This document shows positions 26,894 to 36,336 of a DNA stretch of 64,000 bases, piece by piece. The notes beneath the pieces are model-generated. The model was given only the letters and a program-made list of their open reading frames with translations. It was not told where the DNA came from and made no database searches. How positions within the stretch are numbered: position 1 is the first letter of the stretch; each line of letters begins with the position of its first letter. The DNA is taken from positions 372,001-436,000 of the forward strand of contig JADIYM010000003.1 in assembly GCA_016705245.1 (NCBI GenBank). Reading direction: 5' to 3'. Origin of the DNA: Blastocatellia bacterium (lineage in GTDB: Bacteria > Acidobacteriota > Blastocatellia > UBA7656 > JADIYM01). Both the position numbers and the translations under genes were made by a program.

Positions 26894-29398
26894 TCACCGC
26901 CCCAGCCGGCGCGAGTTCGTGATGACCGAGAGGCTCGAGAGGAGCATCGCGCCGGCTGCGACGATCGGCGTCAGTACGCCGGCGACGGCGAGAGAGATAC
27001 CGACGGCGTTGTAGGCGAACGCCCAGAAGAGGTTCTGTCGGACCACCCGTCGAGTCCGCCGCGCGATCTCGAACGCCGCGAGCACGCGATCCAGCGACGA
27101 TCCCATGATCACGAGCGATGCCGCCGTTGCCGCCACGTCCGCTCCGGACCCCATGCTGACACCAAGCTCGGCCCGCGCGAGCGCCGGCGCGTCGTTCACA
27201 CCGTCGCCGACGAACGCGACGATGGCTCCCGAAGACTGATACGACTCGACGACCGCAACCTTCTCTTCCGGCGACGCCTCGGCGACGAAGTCGTCGACAC
27301 CAACGGCTGCAGCTACACGCGCGGTCGTCGCACGAGAGTCCCCCGACACGACCACGACGCGTATACCGCGTCGCTGCAGTTCCCCGACCACCGCCGGCGC
27401 CTCGGGCCGCACGTGGTCGCCGAGTCCGATGGCGCCTTCGATGACGCCATCGGAGCCGAACCAGCACACCGTCAGTCCATCCCTTTCCCAGTCGGCCGCC
27501 CGCCCTTCGAGATCCGCGTCGATCCGCGCACCCTCGAGCTCCACTAGCCGCCGATTGCCGACGAACATTCTGCTCGTGCCGACCCTTCCAACGATCCCCT
27601 GCCCATTTCGGATTTCGACGCCCTCCGCGCGACGGATCGCGAGACTCTCCGCTTCCGCCGCACGCACGACCGCCCGGCCCAGCGGATGCTCCGAGTACCG
27701 CTCCAGGGCGGCGACGCTCGCCAACCACGCGTGCCGCACCGCAGCATCGACCTCGGCCCCGACTTGCGAGCCGCCGGCCAAAGGCTCGACTCCAGCTGCG
27801 GCCGTCGCCACCACAGTCGAAGCCAACGCGAACTCGCGCACCGAGAAGTCGCCCTCGGTGATCGTTCCAGTCTTGTCGAAGAGCACGACGTCTACGCCCC
27901 GGATTTTCTCGAGCACACCAACGTCGCTCACGATGACGCCACGCTGCGCGGCGGCCCCGATCGCCGTCGTGATGGCGAGCGGCGTCGCCATCCCCAGTGC
28001 GCACGGACACGCGATGACGAGAACGGTGATCGCCCGCATGATCGCCTCGCCCGGCGTCGACGACCCGACCAGCCACGCCCCGGCGAACGTCAACACCGCA
28101 ATCGCAACGACGGCCGGCACGAAGACCCGCGCCACGCGATCGACGGTGCGCTCGAGCGCCGAACGGCTCCGCAGCGCCGTCTCGACGAGCCGGATGATCT
28201 GCGCCACGGTCGAATCGCCTCCGACGTGGGTTGCACGTACCTGCAGGACCGTCCCTGTATTCACGCTGCCCGCGACGACGGAATCCCCCGGCTCTTTTTC
28301 GACCGGGCGCGATTCGCCCGTCAGCAGCGACTCGTCGACGTGCGACGTTCCTTCGATGACGACCCCATCGGCCGGAATCCGCTCCCCCGCCTTCACGACG
28401 AACTCGTCCCCGGCGATCAAGTGCTCCGCGGCGACGAACCGCTCGCGGCCGTCGGCAAGTATTCGCGCCTTGCTCGGCATCAGTCCGTAAAGCGTCGACA
28501 ACGCGCGCGTCGTCCGCTGCTTCGCCCCTCGCTCGATGATCTTCCCGATCAGGACGAGCGTCACGATTGCCGACGCCGTGTCAAAGTAGACGTGCTCCGC
28601 GCCCGTGAACGCCTGGATCGAGCTGTACACGTACGCCGCGAGAATCCCCAGACCGAGCAGCGACTCCATCCCGACCGTGCGGGCGACGATGCCCCGCCAC
28701 GCCAGGCGCATGATCGGATACGCGGAGTAGAAAACGACCGGCGTCGCCAGCGCCATCAGCACGAACGGCATCCCTCGCCGGAAGCTCTCCGAGATTCGTT
28801 CGAAGTAGCCGACGTAGAGCACGACGCTCAGCGTCATGATGTTGAGCCACAGGAACCCCGCGATTCCCGTTCGCAGCAGCAGATCGCGCATCTCCTCGTC
28901 CGAGCGTTCCTCGCTATCGGCTGGATCGCCCGTCGTGTAGCCGAGCGACCTGATGCGCGCGTCGATTCGATCGGCGGGCATGTACTGCGGGCAATATTTG
29001 ACGTTCACGAGATCGGAATTGAAGTACACCTCCGCCGAGACGACGCCAGGCTCCTTCGATAGCGCGTGCTCAATCAGCCAGCCGCACGACGTGCACCACA
29101 TCCCGCCGACGCGGAGCACGACCTCGCGGACATCGGTCGACGAGGGCGGCGACGACGGCTTCGCATCCGGCGCCGAGATGAGTCCGAGCGCCAGACTTCG
29201 CCTGAACAACTCCGTGTCGCGAAGTTCGACGCCTTCGGCAACCAGTCCGCTCTCCACGAGGATCGTGTAGACGTTCAGACAGCCGAGACAGCAGAAGGAC
29301 TCGACGGTCTCGCCGAACCGACCGGTCAACGGATCGTTTCGCAGCCGCAACCCGCAAAGACTGCAGCCGGCTAGTGCTGGCGTGGCGTCGGTCGACAC
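26894..29398 (-). CDS. ccoI: Heavy-metal P1B-type ATPase of cbb3 oxidase assembly (CcoI/FixI-type)
   Basis: About 834 aa from GTG 29398, which follows AGGGGG by 7 nt; a longer frame would overlap the preceding gene. A CcoI-type N-terminal Cys module (CSLCGLRL ... CCLGCLNVY) precedes a heavy-metal-associated domain with GGMWCTSCGW. Next come TM helices, the A-domain TGES motif (DESLLTGESRP), the copper-transport VIACPCALG, the phosphorylation site FDKTGTITEG, SEHPLGRA, and FVGDGVNDAPAL. It would supply copper to the CcoN active site. It is the last gene of the respiratory operon, and its 3' end abuts REP island 2. Confidence 0.93.
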   Translation of the reverse strand: MSTDATPALAGCSLCGLRLRNDPLTGRFGETVESFCCLGCLNVYTILVESGLVAEGVELRDTELFRRSLALGLISAPDAKPSSPPSSTDVREVVLRVGGMWCTSCGWLIEHALSKEPGVVSAEVYFNSDLVNVKYCPQYMPADRIDARIRSLGYTTGDPADSEERSDEEMRDLLLRTGIAGFLWLNIMTLSVVLYVGYFERISESFRRGMPFVLMALATPVVFYSAYPIMRLAWRGIVARTVGMESLLGLGILAAYVYSSIQAFTGAEHVYFDTASAIVTLVLIGKIIERGAKQRTTRALSTLYGLMPSKARILADGRERFVAAEHLIAGDEFVVKAGERIPADGVVIEGTSHVDESLLTGESRPVEKEPGDSVVAGSVNTGTVLQVRATHVGGDSTVAQIIRLVETALRSRSALERTVDRVARVFVPAVVAIAVLTFAGAWLVGSSTPGEAIMRAITVLVIACPCALGMATPLAITTAIGAAAQRGVIVSDVGVLEKIRGVDVVLFDKTGTITEGDFSVREFALASTVVATAAAGVEPLAGGSQVGAEVDAAVRHAWLASVAALERYSEHPLGRAVVRAAEAESLAIRRAEGVEIRNGQGIVGRVGTSRMFVGNRRLVELEGARIDADLEGRAADWERDGLTVCWFGSDGVIEGAIGLGDHVRPEAPAVVGELQRRGIRVVVVSGDSRATTARVAAAVGVDDFVAEASPEEKVAVVESYQSSGAIVAFVGDGVNDAPALARAELGVSMGSGADVAATAASLVIMGSSLDRVLAAFEIARRTRRVVRQNLFWAFAYNAVGISLAVAGVLTPIVAAGAMLLSSLSVITNSRRLGR

Positions 29399-29409
29399 TC
29401 GACGTCCCC

Positions 29410-29595
29410 CTACTCCGACCGCGAAGCCTCGGCGTTGATCGGCTTGCCGTGCTCGTCGAGCAGGACCGGGTTGGCCTCGCGCGCGATGAAATACGCGGCG
29501 ACGAGAATCCCGATGAACAGGACGATCACGAACGTCAGAATGCACTGGACGATGATTCCCTGCGTTCGCGAGAGGAAAGTGATCACTCGCTTCAT
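29410..29595 (-). CDS. 61-aa single-pass membrane protein between ccoG and ccoI
   Basis: The protein has one long hydrophobic helix (IIVQCILTFVIVLFIGILVA, residues 14-33) after a basic start MKRVITFLSR, then a polar tail. It overlaps the ccoG stop by 4 bp and ends 11 bp before the ccoI GTG, so the spacing argues for a translated operon member. I do not recognise the family. Position suggests an oxidase assembly or metal-delivery helper. Confidence 0.7.
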   Translation of the reverse strand: MKRVITFLSRTQGIIVQCILTFVIVLFIGILVAAYFIAREANPVLLDEHGKPINAEASRSE

Positions 29596-31006
29596 TGGGT
29601 TCGCTCTCCCATCGGTGTGATGAACGTCATGTCGAACTCGTCGCGCGTTCCGGACGGCGCGGCCTCCGCCACGACCTGGAAATGCGTGACGCCCCCGGAC
29701 AGCTGCCCCGCCGGGACCGAGATCTCGAACTCCTGTTTCGCCTCATCTCCAGGCGGCGCCGTCAACGCGTCGACCGGAATCGTGAAGACCGCATCCGGCA
29801 GATCGCGGACCGAGAGCCCGACTGTCGCGGGCTCCTTGCCGCGGTTCGCGATCGTCATCCGGAACGTGTTGTAGATCCGGCCGTCGTCGCCGACCCGGTA
29901 CAGTGTCGCGCGTACCGGGGCAATCCGGACGAGTACGTCGTGACGAAGCGTCAGCGCCACGGCGAGCGCCGACGCGTAGATGATGATGACCGCGAACACG
30001 ATGACCCGCTTCGCATCGCGAAGGCCGATGCGGCGCAGCAGCGGGATCCGTCCCGCGCCGACGAGCTCGCCCTTCTCGCCCCACGTGTAGTGAATGAGGC
30101 TCTCCTTGCCGAACCGGTCCATGATCTGCGTGCAGGCGTCGACGCACTCTCCGCAGTGCACGCACTCCATCTGGTAGGGCGAGTCGCGGATGTCGATCCC
30201 CATCGGGCAGACCCGCACACACTTCCGGCATTCGACGCACTCGTTGGCCTCGGCCCGGTAATGGACGATCAGCGTGTGGTCGTCGCCGAGCATTCCCTGC
30301 AGGTAGCCGTACGGGCAGATAGTCGTGCAGAACTTCGTCCGGACGAACGCGAAATCGAGAAACGTCACTACGGTCGTCGCGGCCCCTGCGATCCCGCCCG
30401 CCGTGACGACGTCGAGCGACATCAACCGCCAGAACAGGTCTCGGGGCTCGACGAAATATGCAATGAACACGAACGACACGAACACCGAGCCGATCCAGAT
30501 GAGCGAGTAGAACGCGACGTGGTGCGCCCAACGGCGGACCGACGGCGACCATTTCCTGAAATGCTTGCTGATGAAGGTGTGGAGCTTCTTCTCGAGATTG
30601 AGCGAGACCTCGCTGAAAATCATCTGCGGGCACATGAAGCCGCAGTAGATCCGTCCGTAGAGCATCGACGCACCGACGATCAAGAACATCAGGAACAGCA
30701 GCGCGAAGAAGATGATCGAGAACTCGTTGATCCAGATCTCCTGGCCGGCGAGGTAGAAACGCTGCCGCGGTATGTCGAACCGCATCACGTCAAAAACGGC
30801 AACGCGACGAAGACGGTGACGCACAGGGCGTGCACGACGTTTCGACGGCGATGCCAGATGGCAGGAGGCGGCGGCCCGGTCTTCACGAGCCGAGGATTCG
30901 GCCGCGTCGGCTTCGGCTTCGTCACCGGAACAGGCGCGACGGGCGAGGCCCCGTCGCCTACAGGGTCGACGGGCGTTTCCTCAACCTCGACGTGCGTCGT
31001 GCTCAT
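29592..31006 (-). CDS. ccoG: CcoG-type cbb3 oxidase accessory protein, apparent frameshift
   Basis: Polyferredoxin-like membrane protein needed for copper handling during cbb3 oxidase maturation. The first 73 codons (31006 to 30785) encode a Pro-rich leader and the first helix NVVHALCVTVFVALPF, then stop. The adjacent frame continues VMRFDIPRQRFYLAG with helices, YCGFMCPQMIFSE, and ferredoxin clusters CVECRKCVRVCPMGID and CVHCGECVDACTQ. The C-terminal part is an Ig-like periplasmic domain. One extra base in the five-A run at 30792-30796 (T on the coding strand) would join both frames into about 470 aa. Sequencing error is likeliest; two coupled genes (TGATG overlap) is the alternative. Confidence 0.85.
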
Positions 31007-31746
31007 TCCATCTCCCCGGCCTCGTTCGCGCATTGCGGACAGGCAGTCGGCGGATTTCCGCCACCCATCGCCACCATCGGCATGACGCCTCTCCAGACGA
31101 GGATCAGTCCCACGACGACGATGCTCACCGCCGCTGGCCAGCTTCCCCATCGCCACGACCGCACCCGGAACGCCAGCGCGAACAAACCGACCGCCAGGAG
31201 CGAAACCGCCGTGCCTGTGCCGAATGCGAACATCGTGACAGCACCTGCAACCGGCGTTCCCGTACTGACGGCCTTGAGGAGTGCGGCGTAAACCAGCCCG
31301 CACGGAAGGAACCCGAGGAGGAGCCCGAGTGAGAATTTGTCGCGGATTCCATCCGACGACATGCGGCCGGCGAGCGGGCGAAGCAGCCTGGAGGTGATCC
31401 CGAGCGGGTCGGCCGACCGCAGGCGCCCGAGTGGAATCATGTCGAGCATCACCAGGCCCGCAAGCGTCATGAGCACTCCGGCGACGATCGCCACAAACCC
31501 TTCCACCCCCGCGAGATGGCCGACTATTCCGAGCGTGTTTCCAAGGAACCCGCCAATCGCCCCGAGAACTGTGTACGTGGCGATCCGGCCGCCGTTGTAC
31601 GCGAGGTGGGCGAGCGACTGCCGCGACGCCGGGTGCTTCGCCAGCGGGATGCTGTAGGCGACCACGAGGGGTCCACACATCTGCACGCAGTGCAGGCTGC
31701 TGAGCAGTCCGAGGCTGAACGCGAGCGTGAAATCGACGACGGTCAT
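31003..31746 (-). CDS. SafE/TauE-like (CcoH-type) sulfite exporter-family membrane protein
   Basis: 247 aa, about six helices, with SLGLLSSLHCVQMCGPLVVAY at the N-terminus and FSLGLLLGFLPCGLVYAAL in the middle. These duplicated CxMCGP / GFLPCG motifs mark the UreH/DsbD-like 'sulfite exporter TauE/SafE' family that accompanies cbb3 genes and is implicated in copper or thiol handling. The C-terminus ends with a CPQC motif (ACPQCANEAGEME). It overlaps the start of ccoG by 4 bp. Confidence 0.87.
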   Translation of the reverse strand: MTVVDFTLAFSLGLLSSLHCVQMCGPLVVAYSIPLAKHPASRQSLAHLAYNGGRIATYTVLGAIGGFLGNTLGIVGHLAGVEGFVAIVAGVLMTLAGLVMLDMIPLGRLRSADPLGITSRLLRPLAGRMSSDGIRDKFSLGLLLGFLPCGLVYAALLKAVSTGTPVAGAVTMFAFGTGTAVSLLAVGLFALAFRVRSWRWGSWPAAVSIVVVGLILVWRGVMPMVAMGGGNPPTACPQCANEAGEME

Positions 31747-31784
31747 GATCGGAGTTCCCCGGCGGTTTGCGGATTCTCGCCGCC

Positions 31785-33752
31785 TCAGGTCGGGGGATTT
31801 CCCCCAGCCGCGGAACCCGACCGCGCTCGCAGCTTCGGGTTCGGCGCGTGAATCGTCACGCACTCCCGATAGAAGTCGAACCGCTTCATCTGGATCGCCT
31901 GCGTCGGACAGCGCGAGGCGCACATCGCGCAGCGAATGCACGTCGACTCGTCCTTGAGCATCAGGGCGCCCATGGCGTTCAGCTCGTCGTCGCCGCACGC
32001 GGCGAGCGCCTCTTCGTCGATGTCGAGGCTCTCGCCGGCAATTCGCATGAGGTACGGATCGCGCCGAAGGTCCGCCAGTCCGACGAGCTTGATGAGGTTC
32101 TGCGGACAGACGTCCACGCATCCGTTGCACGCGATGCAGATGCTCGTGTCGAAAACCGTGTTGACGTTGCATCGCAGGCACCGCGCCGCCTGCTCACGGG
32201 CCTCGCGCTCGGGAAACGGCTCCTCGACGATATCGACCGACGCAGCGCGCGCTTCGCTCGCGAGCACGGGAGGATTCTCTCGCCGCAGTTCGTCCCAGCC
32301 CTCCGTCATCTGGTACTCGGCGGGGTTCCAGCGCTTCCGGACGACGACGTCCGTCCGTGTTCCGCGAAGCCAGTCGTGCATGGACCGCGCGGCAATCTGC
32401 GCCGACGCGATGGCGTGAATGAAGAGCCGTGGCCCATGCGCGACGTCACCGCACGCGAACACGTCGGGCGCCGTCGTCTGGTAGGTGTCGCGGTCGACCT
32501 TGATCAGGCCGCGATCGGTTTCGACGCCGTCCTCCGGAGACAGAAACGAGAGATCCGACGTCTGGCCAATCGCAAAGAAGATCGTGTCGGCCGCAATGTC
32601 CTCGACGACCGATTCGTCGAAGGTCGGGCTGAAGCGCCCATCGGCATCGAGCACCGACGTGCACTTCACCGTCCGCAACCCGGTGACGAAGTCGTCTTCG
32701 AAGAGCACCTCGCGAGGGCCACGCGCCGGGTGGAGCCTGATGCCCTCCTCCTCGCCTTCGATGATCTCGACTTCGTCGGCCGGCATTTCGTGGCGCGATT
32801 CGAGGCACACCACGTGAACTTCCTTGTCGCCGCTCATTCGGAGAGCCGAGCGGGCGACGTCGTACGCAATCCGCTGACTGCGTTCGAGATCGGACGCAGC
32901 ATCGGACATCGGCACCGCTCCGGGCCGCACGGCCGACCGAGCTACGTCGAAGGCCACGTTGCCGCCGCCGATCACGATGACGCGCTTTCCGATCTCCATC
33001 GGCGTGCCCTCGTTGAAGGCTCGCAGGAAATCGAGGCCGTCGAACACACCCGGCTTGTCGGCTCCCGGAATCGGGATCTTCCGGCCCTTCGGCAATCCGA
33101 CGCCGAGAAAAATCGCCGCGTACCCCTCGGCGCGCAGGCTCGCGATCGTGAAATCGCGGCCTAGCCGCACCCCGCACTTCAGCTCGACGCCGAGCGAGAG
33201 GATCGCGTTGATCTCGTGGTTCACGAGATCTCGCGGCAACCGGTAGATCGGCACCCCGACCGTGAGCATTCCGCCTGGCGACGTGTGCGACTCGAAAACC
33301 GTGACCTTGTAGCCGAGCAGTGCAAGATCGTGCGCTACCGTCAGCCCCGACACGCCGGCGCCGACGACCGCCACTCGTTCGTGATTGCCACGCTCGGGCG
33401 GCAGCATCCGACTGTCGTAGCCGGTGACGTACGCCGAGTAGTCGCCGGTCTCTGGACCGAACTTGCCCGTGACGAACCGCTTGAGCGACCGGATCGTCAC
33501 CGGCGCGTCGAGCGAGCCGCGGCGGCAGTTCATCTCGCAGGGTGCGCCGCAGACCCGCCCGCAGATCGACGCGAACGGATTCGTCGCGCGAGCGATCCGG
33601 TACGCATCGGCGTCGCGCCCTTCGGCGATCGCGTTGACGTAGCCGCACGCGTTCGTATGCACGGGACAGGCGTACTGGCACTTGACCATCTCGACCCAGT
33701 AGTCGGAACCGGTCGTGTCGGCGACTTCGAACTTGAACGAGTCTTCGGCCAT
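31785..33752 (-). CDS. GltD-like FAD-dependent oxidoreductase with N- and C-terminal Fe-S clusters
   Basis: 655 aa. An N-terminal Cys region like glutamate synthase small subunit (KCQYACPVHTNACGY, SICGRVCGAPCEMNCRRG) binds Fe-S. Then come FAD and NAD(P) Rossmann motifs (VAVVGAGVSGLTVAHDLALLG near residue 125, VIVIGGGNVAFDVARS near residue 265) and FACGDVAHGP. The C-terminus adds ferredoxin clusters SICIACNGCVDVCPQN and TCIRCAMCASRCPTQ. It probably moves electrons between NAD(P)H and a membrane or ferredoxin partner. No glutamate synthase large subunit is near, and its place within the bc/cbb3 operon suggests a role in electron input or assembly. Confidence 0.88.
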   Translation of the reverse strand: MAEDSFKFEVADTTGSDYWVEMVKCQYACPVHTNACGYVNAIAEGRDADAYRIARATNPFASICGRVCGAPCEMNCRRGSLDAPVTIRSLKRFVTGKFGPETGDYSAYVTGYDSRMLPPERGNHERVAVVGAGVSGLTVAHDLALLGYKVTVFESHTSPGGMLTVGVPIYRLPRDLVNHEINAILSLGVELKCGVRLGRDFTIASLRAEGYAAIFLGVGLPKGRKIPIPGADKPGVFDGLDFLRAFNEGTPMEIGKRVIVIGGGNVAFDVARSAVRPGAVPMSDAASDLERSQRIAYDVARSALRMSGDKEVHVVCLESRHEMPADEVEIIEGEEEGIRLHPARGPREVLFEDDFVTGLRTVKCTSVLDADGRFSPTFDESVVEDIAADTIFFAIGQTSDLSFLSPEDGVETDRGLIKVDRDTYQTTAPDVFACGDVAHGPRLFIHAIASAQIAARSMHDWLRGTRTDVVVRKRWNPAEYQMTEGWDELRRENPPVLASEARAASVDIVEEPFPEREAREQAARCLRCNVNTVFDTSICIACNGCVDVCPQNLIKLVGLADLRRDPYLMRIAGESLDIDEEALAACGDDELNAMGALMLKDESTCIRCAMCASRCPTQAIQMKRFDFYRECVTIHAPNPKLRARSGSAAGGNPPT

Positions 33753-33767
33753 GACGGATTTCGACCC

Positions 33768-34076
33768 TCAGTCTTCGTGGAAGGCCCGGAAGACGAACAC
33801 GATGAGCGACACTACATAGATCAGCGCGAGCCCCGCGACGCCGTACATCAGCCAGTTGGCATCACCGGTCGTCGTATTGAAGGCCCGCACGAGCGGTCCG
33901 CGCTCGTCGTGGGTCGTCTCGCCGTTCATGTAGATCATGAAGTAGGTGATTGCGCCTCCGCCGATCACGATGAAGGCGAACTTCAGGAACATCGGGACGT
34001 CAGTGCCCTTTCGCTCGAGAATCCAGCCGTCCGCGTACTCCTTCACCTCCGAGGTGGTCTCATTCGGCTCGTCCAT
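33768..34076 (-). CDS. Two-helix membrane protein of the cbb3 operon
   Basis: 102 aa from ATG 34076 with GGAGG 7 nt upstream. A charged N-terminus (VKEYADGWILERKGTDVP) precedes a helix around FLKFAFIVIGGGAITYFMIY. A loop and a second helix around WLMYGVAGLALIYVVSLIVF follow. I do not recognise the family; location after CcoO and the small subunit suggests a structural or assembly component, perhaps a CcoP-membrane-anchor analogue without haem. It overlaps the upstream gene by 17 bp. Confidence 0.75.
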   Translation of the reverse strand: MDEPNETTSEVKEYADGWILERKGTDVPMFLKFAFIVIGGGAITYFMIYMNGETTHDERGPLVRAFNTTTGDANWLMYGVAGLALIYVVSLIVFVFRAFHED

Positions 34077-34266
34077 TGGGAGGCCTCCGTTCATTGGGCT
34101 TGGATTCATCCGGCTCGTCGTCGAAGATCCGGTACTTGACCTCCTCCGCGTCCTTTCCCCAGTAGCCGTCGCGAATCGTGCGCGTGAAGAAGAACAGCGC
34201 GCCCGAGGCCAGGAGGAAGAAGACGAAGTAGGCGAAGAAAACGCTGGGATAACTGTGGTCGACCAT
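34060..34266 (-). CDS. Small CcoS/CcoQ-like membrane protein
   Basis: 68 aa. One helix (SVFFAYFVFFLLASGALFFF) precedes the cytoplasmic segment GKDAEEVKYRIFDDEPDE. The short helix followed by an acidic ...V.YRIFDD tail resembles CcoS, which is needed for haem/copper insertion in cbb3 oxidase. A second protein of this form lies at 39941-40150. CcoQ is an alternative identity from its place just after ccoO. Confidence 0.72.
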   Translation of the reverse strand: MVDHSYPSVFFAYFVFFLLASGALFFFTRTIRDGYWGKDAEEVKYRIFDDEPDESKPNERRPPNGRAE

Positions 34267-34276
34267 CGCGCGCCTC

Positions 34277-34846
34277 CTATTTCTCGAAGTCGCCGTCCGG
34301 CCGCCAGTCCTTGGCCCGGCCGAGCGTCTGCAGGTAAGCGACGAGCGCCTTCGACTCCGCTGGATCCGCTGCGATCCACGGGAACGGCGGCATGATCGAG
34401 CCGGGCACGAGATCAGCCGGGTTCCGGAAGTGCGTCACGTGCCACTGCTCGTCGTATTTGCCGCCGACGCGCGACAGGTCCGGGCCCGTCCGCTTCGTTC
34501 CGAACATGTGCGGGTTGTCGTAGACGAATTCGTCGGGGGTCGAGACGGGCGAGTCGACGCCACGCCAGCCCGAGCGCTTCGTGTCGGCGAGAATCGTGCG
34601 CGTCTGCTGCGTGTGGCAATACCAGCAGCCTTCGCGCACATAAATCGCCCGACCCTGGAGCTCGAGCTCGGTGTAGGGCTTGAGCTTTCCCGTCGGGCCT
34701 TTTGTGGGATCCGAGTTCTCGAACGGTTTCGACCAGCTCGCATCGACGAGCGGCGGGACGACCGTCGTGAGGATGCCGCCGATGAAGAAGAGCACGAGGG
34801 CCCCGATGACGAACGCAACCGCGCTGTTGTCAGCTTTACGTAGCAT
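34277..34846 (-). CDS. ccoO: cbb3-type cytochrome c oxidase subunit II (CcoO), monohaem
   Basis: 189 aa. An N-terminal anchor helix (AVAFVIGALVLFFIGGILTT) is followed by the haem site CWYCHTQQTRT in the context YVREGCWYCH. The CcoO signatures FVYDNPHMFGTKRTGPDLSRVGG and HFRNPADLVPGSIMPPFPWI include the axial Met. It passes electrons from donor cytochromes to CcoN. It starts 14 bp after ccoN ends. Confidence 0.95.
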   Translation of the reverse strand: MLRKADNSAVAFVIGALVLFFIGGILTTVVPPLVDASWSKPFENSDPTKGPTGKLKPYTELELQGRAIYVREGCWYCHTQQTRTILADTKRSGWRGVDSPVSTPDEFVYDNPHMFGTKRTGPDLSRVGGKYDEQWHVTHFRNPADLVPGSIMPPFPWIAADPAESKALVAYLQTLGRAKDWRPDGDFEK

Positions 34847-34860
34847 GGTGGGTCCTCCGC

Positions 34861-36294
<1,434 letters not shown>

Positions 36295-36336
36295 AGATCC
36301 TCCAGGTGCTCGATCGTCGAGCAAGTGGGCGACGGG

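Noticed and set aside
30785..30800. UGA recoding in the first CcoG frame
   Set aside because: Reading through the TGA in the same frame gives CGSTYRG-like sequence without CcoG character. The conserved continuation is in the adjacent frame, so this is a frameshift, not a recoded stop.
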